Source: Deltaproteobacteria bacterium (GTDB lineage: Bacteria > Desulfobacterota_B > Binatia > UBA9968). Taken from it: DNA of 20,561 nt. The DNA lies in contig VBKY01000010.1 of the NCBI GenBank assembly GCA_005879255.1, positions 1-20,561 of the forward strand. The letters run 5' to 3'. Within the stretch, counting starts at the first letter, position 1, and each line of letters opens with the position of its first letter. The position numbers were made by a program, and so were the translations under genes. The notes under the pieces were generated by a model, which was not told where the DNA came from, made no database searches, and saw only the letters and a list, made by a program, of their open reading frames with translations. Of the stretch, positions 14,468-20,561 are shown in pieces.

Positions 14468-15532
14468 CTAATATCCGTATTTCTCGACCACCGGCTGTAG
14501 CCGTTCGAGATTACGTTTGATCTCGTCGGTCTGCGCCATCTCATGCCAAACTTCTTGCACCAACTCCTGGCGTATCACCGCGTCCAGATCATTACGCGTC
14601 ACTGTCTTGGAGAGGACGCCGGCGTCGATGTGTTCTTCCAGAACGCGCCAGACGCCCTCCGGGCTGAGCTGGCCGTCGAGCGGGAAAAACGAGCTCTCCA
14701 GCATGACAATGGGCACGAGATCGCGCATGCGCTCGGACTCGTCCGGATTGTTGACCCTTATCTTGGCTTCGACGTAGCGTCTAAACGGATAACTCTCGGG
14801 AATCATGCGCATACTATGGTAAGCGCGAATGGTTGCCTTCCAGAAACGCTTGATCAATTCGGGGTTGCGCTCAATAAAAGATTTGCGCGCCACCGTGACA
14901 CGATCGGGCCGCCCGTGCGGCTTGGAGTCCTCCACGAAATCATAGAGCTTGTTGAAACCTTGCTCGAGCAATTGCGGCACCCATTGGTTGCGCACGATGG
15001 CGGCGTCAGTTTCTCGCGCCTGGAGCGGCTTCCATGCTTCGCGCATGGAGCCGAACTTATAGCCGATCTTCCATTCCACGTCACGGTCCGGATCCAGCCC
15101 CGCAAGCCGCATCTGGCGCTCGAGCCACAATGTCGCGATGCCGCCACGATACCAATCGCCGATACGCTTGCCCTTCAAATCCCTGATCGATTTGATGCCC
15201 GCCGCAGTCACCAGCGCAGCCGGAAACTGGTTGCGCCAGCCGCCGATGATCCTGAGTTCGTCGTTGCCTAACGCGCGCTCGGCAAACGGCGTGCGCACGT
15301 GCACGTCGGGAATGATGTCGATGCCAAAGGCAATCATGTCGCGGACCACTGTGCCCACTTCATCATAGCGCTCACCGTCGGGACGACTCGACTCCAACCC
15401 TTCAGTATAAATTTTCGCCGTCACGACTTCGACGTCGATTCCCTCCTGGGTAAATAGACCGGCTTCTTGACAATAAGCTGCGACCTCAATATGACCGGCG
15501 TGCCAACAACCATTGCCCACTCGAAGTTTCAC
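14468..15532 (-). CDS. NMT1/SsuA-type substrate-binding protein without signal peptide
   Basis: The protein (354 residues) resembles the NMT1/THI5/SsuA-type binding proteins that serve aliphatic sulfonate, thiamine-precursor or aromatic-acid importers. It starts KLRVGNGCWHAGHIEVAAYC, followed by AGLFTQEGIDVEVV, the typical first lobe; then IRDLKGKRIGDWYRGGIATL and a second-lobe part with ETDAAIVRNQW. No signal peptide or lipobox is present at the N terminus. The GTG at 15532 is chosen because GGAG lies five bases before it; a GTG at 15538 is also in frame but has no spacing. Either it is cytoplasmic, as in 4,5-dihydroxyphthalate decarboxylase-like relatives of the fold, or the true N terminus is lost. 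Confidence 0.75.
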   Translation of the reverse strand: MKLRVGNGCWHAGHIEVAAYCQEAGLFTQEGIDVEVVTAKIYTEGLESSRPDGERYDEVGTVVRDMIAFGIDIIPDVHVRTPFAERALGNDELRIIGGWRNQFPAALVTAAGIKSIRDLKGKRIGDWYRGGIATLWLERQMRLAGLDPDRDVEWKIGYKFGSMREAWKPLQARETDAAIVRNQWVPQLLEQGFNKLYDFVEDSKPHGRPDRVTVARKSFIERNPELIKRFWKATIRAYHSMRMIPESYPFRRYVEAKIRVNNPDESERMRDLVPIVMLESSFFPLDGQLSPEGVWRVLEEHIDAGVLSKTVTRNDLDAVIRQELVQEVWHEMAQTDEIKRNLERLQPVVEKYGY

Positions 15533-15582
15533 GATCACTCCAAAAAAATTTTCTGTACGCTATCAAAGCGCCAAAGAATCCG

Positions 15583-15598
15583 TCAAGCCTGGGCTTGA
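15583..15598. repeat. short perfect hairpin in the divergent gap
   Basis: TCAAGCC (15583-15589) pairs with GGCTTGA (15592-15598) around two bases, between the divergent NMT1-like gene and the PIN toxin. It may be a small operator or a chance palindrome. Confidence 0.35.
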
Positions 15599-15604
15599 GC
15601 AAGA

Positions 15605-15661
15605 GTGTCGAGAAGAATAGAAGTGGACCAAATCACGGAAGCTGAGATCGAACATCTCTAG
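15605..15661 (+). pseudogene. possible antitoxin tail before the PIN toxin
   Basis: A frame of only 18 codons (VSRRIEVDQITEAEIEHL, then stop) ends two bases before the PIN toxin start at 15664. The tight spacing is what a vapBC antitoxin cistron would show. No complete antitoxin precedes it, because an in-frame stop lies just upstream. It is too short to assign, so the antitoxin reading is an inference. Confidence 0.3.
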
Positions 15662-15663
15662 TC

Positions 15664-16130
15664 ATGCCGGCGGAGCGGATTGCAAACCTTCCGGCCGGCA
15701 CTCACCTGTTCATTGACGCAAATATTTTCGTCTACGCCTTTCTTGGTCACTCTGACCAGTGTCGAGATCTGCTCGGTCGTTGCGCCACCGAGCAGGTTCT
15801 CGGGATTACGACCCTGGCCGAGGCTCTCGGCAGCGGCGTCATCAGGAGAGATAGCGTCAGAGACTTACGAGGTAAATGCGAGAAATCGCTAAATTGACGG
15901 AATACTGGGCGCAAACAGCAGCCATTTTCGGTTTGAACATCCTCGTTCTGACGTCCGACGAAACTCGGCTGCACCGAGCTCAAACAATCCGAGCGCGACA
16001 CGGGCTCCTTACCAACGATTCTCTGATTCTCGCTGCTATGGAAGAGTTTGGGATCGACAGTCTGGCGACACGCGACAACGATTTTGATCACATCTCTGAA
16101 CTTATTGTTTACAAGCCTACCGACGTTTGA
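15664..16130 (+). pseudogene. PIN-domain toxin (VapC-like), frameshifted
   Basis: Two overlapping frames make one PIN-domain ribonuclease. The first (15664-15897) carries THLFIDANIFVYAFLGHS with the first catalytic aspartate, then CRDLLGRCATEQVLGITTLAE. It runs out after DLRGKCEKSLN. The second (to 16130) continues REIAKLTEYWAQTAAIFGLN and has the later acidic sites in GLLTNDSLILAAMEEFGID and SLATRDNDFDHI. Adding one A to the AAA run at 15874-15876 reconnects them. The region after GITTL also looks about a dozen residues shorter than in relatives I recall, which would remove the stretch around the second acidic site; that comparison is from memory. The toxin is probably inactive as read. Confidence 0.75.
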
Positions 16131-16261
16131 TAGGAGGCCGTTTCGTTTTTTTAGAAGGGCAAAGCTTGTCATCGAACCGCGTGTATCCCATCTTCTTCTC
16201 TGAATTGCTTGACATGACCTCGCGGACAACTATAGCTTCCAGCCGGGACGGTCAAATTACC

Positions 16262-16267
16262 AGGAGG
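16262..16267 (+). promoter_or_regulatory. ribosome binding site fixing the TctC start
   Basis: AGGAGG lies six bases before the ATG at 16274. The frame is open 49 codons further upstream, but only the inner start places a signal peptide at the N terminus. Confidence 0.85.
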
Positions 16268-16273
16268 CGGCGC

Positions 16274-17308
16274 ATGGCGAAAGCACTCGGCGTATTGTTG
16301 CTCCCCATCTTCATTTCGGCATCACTGGTCACCCCGGCGCTGGCTGCCTCGGTCGAAGAGTTCTACAAGGGAAAAACAATCCAGTTCATCGTCGGTGGTT
16401 CCGCCGGTGGAGGCTATGATACGTACACCAGGCTTATCGCGCGCTACTTCGCTCAGTACGTTCCCGGCAAACCCTCCACTGTCGTCCAAAATATGCCTGG
16501 GGCGGCTATGCTGATCGCGGCGAATTACGTCTTTAACAGCGCTCCCCGCGACGGAACGGTCATCGGGCATTGGTCCGGCCCGCTTATTCTACAGCAGCTA
16601 ATGGGGAACCCTGCGGTGCAATTTGAAGGGCGCAAGTTTGGCTGGCTTGGTATGCCGACTTCGGATTCGCTCATATGTATAACGACCGATCGGAGCGGGA
16701 TAAAGACGGCAGAAGATTGGCGCAAAGCCAAGACACGGGTCAAGCTCGGGGCGATTGGCCCCGGCACCAGCGGAACCGATGATACCAAGCTCCTCGCCGC
16801 CGCCACGGATTTCCCCCTGCAGCTCGTCGAGGGCTACAAGGGTACCGCAGACATCAGAATTGCAGCGGAACAAGGGGAACTCGACGGTACCTGCGCCTTT
16901 GGCTGGCAATCGGCGAAGGTGACTTGGGCCAACGCGCTGCAGGCACGACAGGTTCATGTTGTGCTCCAGACGATGCTCGAGCCCCATCCCGAGCTGAAGG
17001 GCGTCCCTCTCGCCCTCGATTACGCAAAGACGGAGGAAGGGAAAAAGCTCCTCCGGATAGCGAGCGAGGTTTACGGCAAACAAAGGCTTTATTCTCTTCC
17101 TCCACAAGTGCCCGAACAGCGCGTCCGAACGCTGCAGAAAGCCTTCATCGATACTCTGAAAGATCCTCAGCTTCTGGCTGAGGCAGAAAAAACGAAGCTC
17201 GAGATCGACCCGGTCGATGGACCCGGCATAGAAAAAATGGTGAACGGTTTGTATGAAATCGAGCCTGCCATCGTGAATCGAGTTAAACAGTTACTGCAGT
17301 CAAAATAG
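16274..17308 (+). CDS. TctC/Bug-family tripartite tricarboxylate transporter receptor protein
   Basis: This 344-residue periplasmic receptor belongs to the Bug/TctC family, which binds carboxylates and similar small acids for the TctAB permease. It starts MAKALGVLLLPIFISASLVT, with a signal peptide ending near ALA. The mature protein begins EFYKGKTIQFIVGGSAGGGY and DTYTRLIARYFAQYVPGKPS, then MPGAAMLIAANYVFN and APRDGTVIG, all family signatures. Next come LGAIGPGTSGTDDTKLL and the second lobe with VEGYKGTADIRIA. No tctA or tctB is in the window, as is common for the many orphan Bug proteins. It is one of four well-supported genes on the plus strand and stands alone between the PIN toxin remnant and a repeat-rich gap. 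Confidence 0.92.
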   Translation: MAKALGVLLLPIFISASLVTPALAASVEEFYKGKTIQFIVGGSAGGGYDTYTRLIARYFAQYVPGKPSTVVQNMPGAAMLIAANYVFNSAPRDGTVIGHWSGPLILQQLMGNPAVQFEGRKFGWLGMPTSDSLICITTDRSGIKTAEDWRKAKTRVKLGAIGPGTSGTDDTKLLAAATDFPLQLVEGYKGTADIRIAAEQGELDGTCAFGWQSAKVTWANALQARQVHVVLQTMLEPHPELKGVPLALDYAKTEEGKKLLRIASEVYGKQRLYSLPPQVPEQRVRTLQKAFIDTLKDPQLLAEAEKTKLEIDPVDGPGIEKMVNGLYEIEPAIVNRVKQLLQSK

Positions 17309-17343
17309 GAATGAGAGAACTTGCACTAAAAGAGAGCAATTCC

Positions 17344-17392
17344 CCGGGTCGGACAAGCGCAAATTATTGATTCATCAAAATCGCTGTAAGGT
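17344..17392 (+). repeat. RAYT-left-end-like dispersed element, copy C
   Basis: CCGGGTCGGACAAGCGCAAA, then TTATTGATTCATCAAAATCG and CTGTAAGG. The first half matches copies A, B and D; the second half is diverged. It lies just past the TctC gene. The gap 17309-17622 holds no gene, only this copy, a composite repeat and a CGTG-rich remnant. Confidence 0.6.
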
Positions 17393-17470
17393 AGAGTAGA
17401 GAACAGGCTCAGCGCTCGTTAGGTCGGCTCTTGGCCGTATCCGCCGTTTCCAGCTGCGTGCCCGTGTAGT

Positions 17471-17538
17471 AAAAGGCGTGAAGCGAGAGGCGTGAGTTTC
17501 AGAAAAAGATGAAGGCAGAAGGATAAGGGATAAAGGCC
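17471..17538 (+). repeat. GGCGTGAGGC composite repeat
   Basis: AAAGGCGTGAAGCGAGAGGC, GTGAGTTTCAGAAAAAGATG, AAGGCAGAAGGATAAGGGAT and AAAGG follow the same module order as 5188-5270, with scattered differences. Confidence 0.7.
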
Positions 17539-17591
17539 ATGCTCGTGGTTCGTGTTCGTAATCGAACCTAACGATTGTTGAAACTGCTGAG
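17537..17591 (-). repeat. possible remnant of a four-helix-bundle cassette end
   Basis: On the minus strand this reads CTCAGCAGTTTCAACAATCG, then TTAG and ACGAACACGAACCACGAGCA. The intact four-helix-bundle gene near 6450 ends AATCGTTAG followed by CACGAATCACGAGCACGG. The shared stop-codon segment plus the same downstream repeat suggest a leftover gene end. The match is short. Confidence 0.4.
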
Positions 17592-17622
17592 ACATGGCGC
17601 CGGTGAGAGCGGCCCGGTCCTT

Positions 17623-18741
17623 TCACTTGTCCGCCCTGGGAAAGCCGAAAGCCTTCACGACCTCTTCCTCATACCTTCCCATTTGGGGGTAATGCTCCCA
17701 GCCCAACAAGGAAAGCTTCTTGCCCCTCGTCGCCTTTTCATGAAACGTGCCCGCAGTTAAATGCGAGGCCGCTCGGTCCACCTTATCCAGAATTGCTTGA
17801 GCTTCCGGGCCTGCCTGGAACTCCAACCATAAAAGACCCGCGTAGGGGTTCTGCGCCGTGGCCGAGACACCCTCCGCCTCCGTCAGCCGCACCGGAACCG
17901 GCTCCAGAATTTTTACCGCGAGGACATCTTGAACGTCTTTTTCCTTGAATCTCAGGTAGCCTTTGTAATTCAAGCCCAGGTTCATGGGAATTTCTCCACC
18001 CGTCATAAGAGGCAGGGTCCGGGTATCCCCCCGAGTCCAGATGGGTTCTTGGGCCGCCAGCTTTTTGGCATAAACCAGCACTTTCTCCAACCCCCAGGCC
18101 GGCACGAGCGCGGCAACAGCTCTCGGCCGAACGTCCGTGGCAAATTTTTTCCCCTTGTATTCGGGCTTCAGCATGTCCTCGTAGGTTGCGGGGGTGGTAT
18201 TTTCCGGCACCAGTCTTTTATTGTAAGCGAGCACTTGCATATTGGTCTGCAGAGCGAGGATGTGGCGGTTGACCGGGTCGACCATTTCCGGCGGTATCCG
18301 CAGCACTCCGTGCTTCCCCATGCCGAGCAGGTCGAATTTTTTCTGGTGCGGAAGATACTCAGCGTAATAGTCAAAGGCCACATAATTGACATCCCACGCC
18401 GTGGTCTTGCCGATCTTCAACTCCTGGAGCATCCGGGTGTAAGTATCCGTGCCGGCGATCTCAGTCGCCTTTACGTCGATGAACGGGTATTTTTTCCGGA
18501 AAGCGTCCGCCGCGGCCCGGATGGGATCCGCATCTTGGGAGCTGAAAACTACGAGCTTTCCTTCCTTCTTCGCCTTCGCCACGATCACGTCGTGGCTGGT
18601 CTCAAAGATATAGCCTTTCGTCTCCGCCTCCGTTTTTGCCTTCAGCAGCATCGCACTGCTCTGAGCGGCTGCAGTCGTGGCAAAAACCCATGCGCCCAGG
18701 AAAAAAAAGATTACGGCTGTGCTAAGAATTTTAATTTTCGT
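17623..18741 (-). CDS. ABC-type extracellular solute-binding protein, iron(III)-type paralog 3, with ACG in the start position
   Basis: This 372-residue protein is the third of the paralogous group (with 6888-8021 and 13215-14333). From the ACG at 18741 it reads KIKILSTAVIFFFLGAWVFA after the first residue, a proper signal peptide, then AMLLKAKTEAETKGYIFE and DVIVAKAKKEGKLVVFSS. Other landmarks are LAYNKRLVPENTTPATYEDM and PYAGLLWLEFQAGPEAQAIL. A perfect AAGGAGG lies six bases before the ACG; an in-frame TGA lies two codons before it. The next in-frame ATG (18642) removes the whole signal peptide. With ACG the length equals that of paralog 2. The ATG was probably mutated or misread, or ACG is used. 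It follows the amidohydrolase at 63 bases and is likely co-transcribed with it. Confidence 0.85.
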   Translation of the reverse strand, partial: TKIKILSTAVIFFFLGAWVFATTAAAQSSAMLLKAKTEAETKGYIFETSHDVIVAKAKKEGKLVVFSSQDADPIRAAADAFRKKYPFIDVKATEIAGTDTYTRMLQELKIGKTTAWDVNYVAFDYYAEYLPHQKKFDLLGMGKHGVLRIPPEMVDPVNRHILALQTNMQVLAYNKRLVPENTTPATYEDMLKPEYKGKKFATDVRPRAVAALVPAWGLEKVLVYAKKLAAQEPIWTRGDTRTLPLMTGGEIPMNLGLNYKGYLRFKEKDVQDVLAVKILEPVPVRLTEAEGVSATAQNPYAGLLWLEFQAGPEAQAILDKVDRAASHLTAGTFHEKATRGKKLSLLGWEHYPQMGRYEEEVVKAFGFPRADK

Positions 18742-18747
18742 AGTTCA

Positions 18748-18754
18748 CCTCCTT
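18748..18754 (-). promoter_or_regulatory. strong ribosome binding site ahead of an ACG codon
   Basis: AAGGAGG on the minus strand, six bases (TGAACT) before the ACG at 18741-18739. It decides the start of the solute-binding protein gene and shows that the usual ATG is missing. Confidence 0.8.
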
Positions 18755-18804
18755 AAACCCTTTTAGACATAAGGGCGGGGCATGAGTCACGAAATCAGCC
18801 CAAG

Positions 18805-19896
18805 CTAGTCCAGGCCAAGCAATCGGGCGGCGTTTCCTCCCAGGATAAGCTCCTTTTGCCGATTTGAGATATCCGTTCTCTCTCTTATTCGTGCGAGAGT
18901 GTGGGGAAATTCGGAGTCATGGTGAGGGTAGTCACTGGCAAGACAAACCCTTTCCTCGCCTAGTTCCGAAATGGCCATCGGCAGTAATTTTTCGTCGACT
19001 TCGCAAGTCACGTAGCAGTTTCGCTTGATGTATTCCGACGGCGGCATCTTGAGGTGGCTCGCTTCTCCGTCTTTGACCCATTCGTAATCGTCATCCATGC
19101 GGTGCATCCAATAGACGACCCATTCCGCGCTGCACTCGAAAAAGGCAACTCTGAGCTTGGGGAATTTTTCAAAAATTCCCCCGCAGACCAGACCCACCAG
19201 AGCCGCCGTGCAATTCAAGGGCCTCCCCAAGATATGCATCGCGAAGAAACTATTAAACTTTTCAGTCAAGTCGCCGTAAGTATTGGGATGGCAGAAAAGG
19301 GGCACATTCAATTCCTGCGCCGCCTCATAGTAGGGATAGAAAACCGGGTCGTCGAGAGTGCGCGCTCCCAGGTAAGAGATGAGATGAGCGGCTTTGAAAC
19401 CCAGCTCCTTTACGCAGCGCCTGAGCTCGTTCGCCATTTCATCGGGACAACCTGCGGGCGCCATGGCGGCGGGCCAGAAATGATCCCTATAATCTTTTGT
19501 AAAGTTTGCCACCCAATTGTTGTACGCCCGGCACAAGGCAACGCCGAGACCGCCGACGTTGCTCGTAGGAATCGTAATATTGGTTGGAAACAGGATTTGT
19601 CTGTCGATCTTCTCCAAGGTCTTGTCCTTAAGACGTCGTTCCAGATCCCAACCGCCCCTTTGCCGTTCTGAATATTCGCCGCCGCGCCAATTTTTGTCAG
19701 GATCGCTCATGTAGCGGTGATCGAAAACGGCCATCGCTTTTCTCGGCCTTGGGTCGATGCTGTGGTTGAAGTTGGACTGCTGGTATTTCCCGTTGCCAAC
19801 TCGGGTGGGCGTGAATTGAGCGTATGGGCCGTCGAGCTGGTAAATTTCGTCGAGAAAATATTGCTCGCGCAGATGTGAATCCAGGTCTATAATCAT
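18805..19896 (-). CDS. amidohydrolase family 2 (ACMSD-like) metal-dependent hydrolase or decarboxylase
   Basis: This 363-residue TIM-barrel protein belongs to the amidohydrolase-2 family, which includes ACMSD, gamma-resorcylate decarboxylase and other decarboxylases or hydrolases of aromatic acids. The metal-site landmarks are DLDSHLRE at the N terminus (Asp6, His8), FCHPN with His203, and ASDYPHHDSEFPHTL with Asp322. GNAARLLGL near the end is the family's usual tail. Start: AAAGGAG eight bases before the ATG. It lies between two solute-binding protein genes on the same strand with gaps of 20 and 63 bases, so a transport-plus-catabolism operon is likely. The substrate is unknown. Confidence 0.88.
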   Translation of the reverse strand: MIIDLDSHLREQYFLDEIYQLDGPYAQFTPTRVGNGKYQQSNFNHSIDPRPRKAMAVFDHRYMSDPDKNWRGGEYSERQRGGWDLERRLKDKTLEKIDRQILFPTNITIPTSNVGGLGVALCRAYNNWVANFTKDYRDHFWPAAMAPAGCPDEMANELRRCVKELGFKAAHLISYLGARTLDDPVFYPYYEAAQELNVPLFCHPNTYGDLTEKFNSFFAMHILGRPLNCTAALVGLVCGGIFEKFPKLRVAFFECSAEWVVYWMHRMDDDYEWVKDGEASHLKMPPSEYIKRNCYVTCEVDEKLLPMAISELGEERVCLASDYPHHDSEFPHTLARIRERTDISNRQKELILGGNAARLLGLD

Positions 19897-19916
19897 GAGT
19901 GTTCTCCTTTGTTCAA

Positions 19917-20561
19917 TTATTGACTCTTCATGATCTCTTTAATTAATTTTTCAGCCGTGGGTTCCAGGCGATGGGCGTCATCCGGCAACGTGACCACGAC
20001 CTTCACCCCTTTCTCCTGAAGATTCGATAGTTCTTCATAGCGCGCGCTGGCTCCCTTGCGCGTGGGTAGTCTACCCGAATCCGCAACAATCTTTGCACCC
20101 GCATCACTCAATACAAAATCAACGAACAGCGCCGCGGCGTGAGGATGAGGCGCAGGCTTCGCGATGCCGATGTGGCTTCCGGTAGAACCTGGCGCCGGAT
20201 CGGCGAACACCATATCGATAGGGCAACCCTTTTCTCGCTTGGCCTGCATCACTTGATAGGCGTGGAGCTCGACGCCGACCTTGAACTCGCCGGCGCAGAG
20301 AAGCTGTGTTTGAAGCGTGTGGCCTTTGCGCGGCATCATTCGTTTCGCAGCAGAGCTCTGATATATTCCCGCGTCTTTACCTCTCCCCACGTGATAAGCC
20401 ACGCCATGACGGCGCGGTGCGGATCGGTGTCGATCGAAAGTTCCCCCTTGAATCTCGGGTGAAGAAGGTCCGCGTAACCACGAGGCGCCTCTTCAGCCTT
20501 AACCATTTTGCTGTTGTATCCCATCGCAAGAATGCTCACGTGAGAAGAAGTCCAGTAGCCT
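19917..20561 (-). pseudogene. ABC-type solute-binding protein, 5' end outside window, single-base frameshift
   Basis: This is the C-terminal two thirds of an iron(III)-type binding protein. The upstream frame, open to the window edge, has SILAMGYNSKMVKAEEAPRG, then ADLLHPRFKGELSIDTDPHR and TREYIRALLRNE before a stop. The overlapping frame continues KRMMPRKGHTLQTQLLCAGE, then PHPHAAALFVDFVLSDAGAK to the end. One extra base at about 20348 would give REYIRALLAKRMMPRKG, the natural junction. The C-terminal PHPH segment resembles the gene at 880-1977 more than the three-paralog group. It is the first gene seen of the operon that continues with the amidohydrolase 20 bases downstream. It may be broken only by sequence error. 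Confidence 0.8.

Noticed and set aside
14543..15271. 242-codon plus-strand open frame
   Set aside because: It lies inside the NMT1-like gene on the opposite strand and shows no family features.
17929..18756. 275-codon plus-strand open frame
   Set aside because: It is the antisense shadow of the solute-binding protein gene at 17623-18741 and has no recognisable motifs.
19054..19671. 205-codon plus-strand open frame
   Set aside because: It is antisense to the amidohydrolase gene, which has all the expected metal-site motifs.

Overview
The window looks like chromosomal DNA from an uncultivated soil or sediment-type bacterium with moderate GC. Genes start behind strong AGGAGG-type ribosome sites and most lie on the minus strand. 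Intergenic gaps are crowded with short dispersed repeats. A lineage such as Binatota, Desulfobacterota, Tectomicrobia or Rokubacteria is a guess from gene content only. No tRNA, rRNA, CRISPR array or replication gene was seen.

The window is dominated by periplasmic solute-binding proteins without transporter partners. There are seven: iron(III)/polyamine-type at 880-1977, 6888-8021, 13215-14333, 17623-18741 and 19917-20561; one NMT1/SsuA-type at 14468-15532; and one TctC-type at 16274-17308. No permease, ATPase or TctA/TctB is present. Between them lie likely catabolic enzymes: an Asp/Glu racemase-like protein (1-762), an M29 aminopeptidase-like gene with a frameshift (2290-3989), an isocitrate lyase/PEP mutase-family protein (5361-6344), an exported GH42-like protein (9155-11410), a bicupin (11916-13064) and an amidohydrolase (18805-19896). 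The clearest operon is SBP, amidohydrolase, SBP on the minus strand from 20561 down to 17623.

The second theme is decay and small mobile DNA. A DUF433/DUF5615 toxin-antitoxin locus (4423-5169) is broken, with the C-terminal part of a DUF5615 toxin on the opposite strand between inverted GTTCAA repeats. A PIN toxin (15664-16130) is frameshifted. A short RAYT (IS200-like tyrosine transposase) remnant at 9029-9107 is preceded by a roughly 50-60 bp element that recurs alone three more times. A four-helix-bundle (S23-like) gene sits between inverted 23-bp arms, and a possible remnant of a second such cassette lies near 17.55 kb.

Two enzyme-family proteins lack expected catalytic residues, one SBP has ACG where its start codon should be, and four coding frameshifts all look like single-base losses. 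Either consensus error or real decay could explain those frameshifts.
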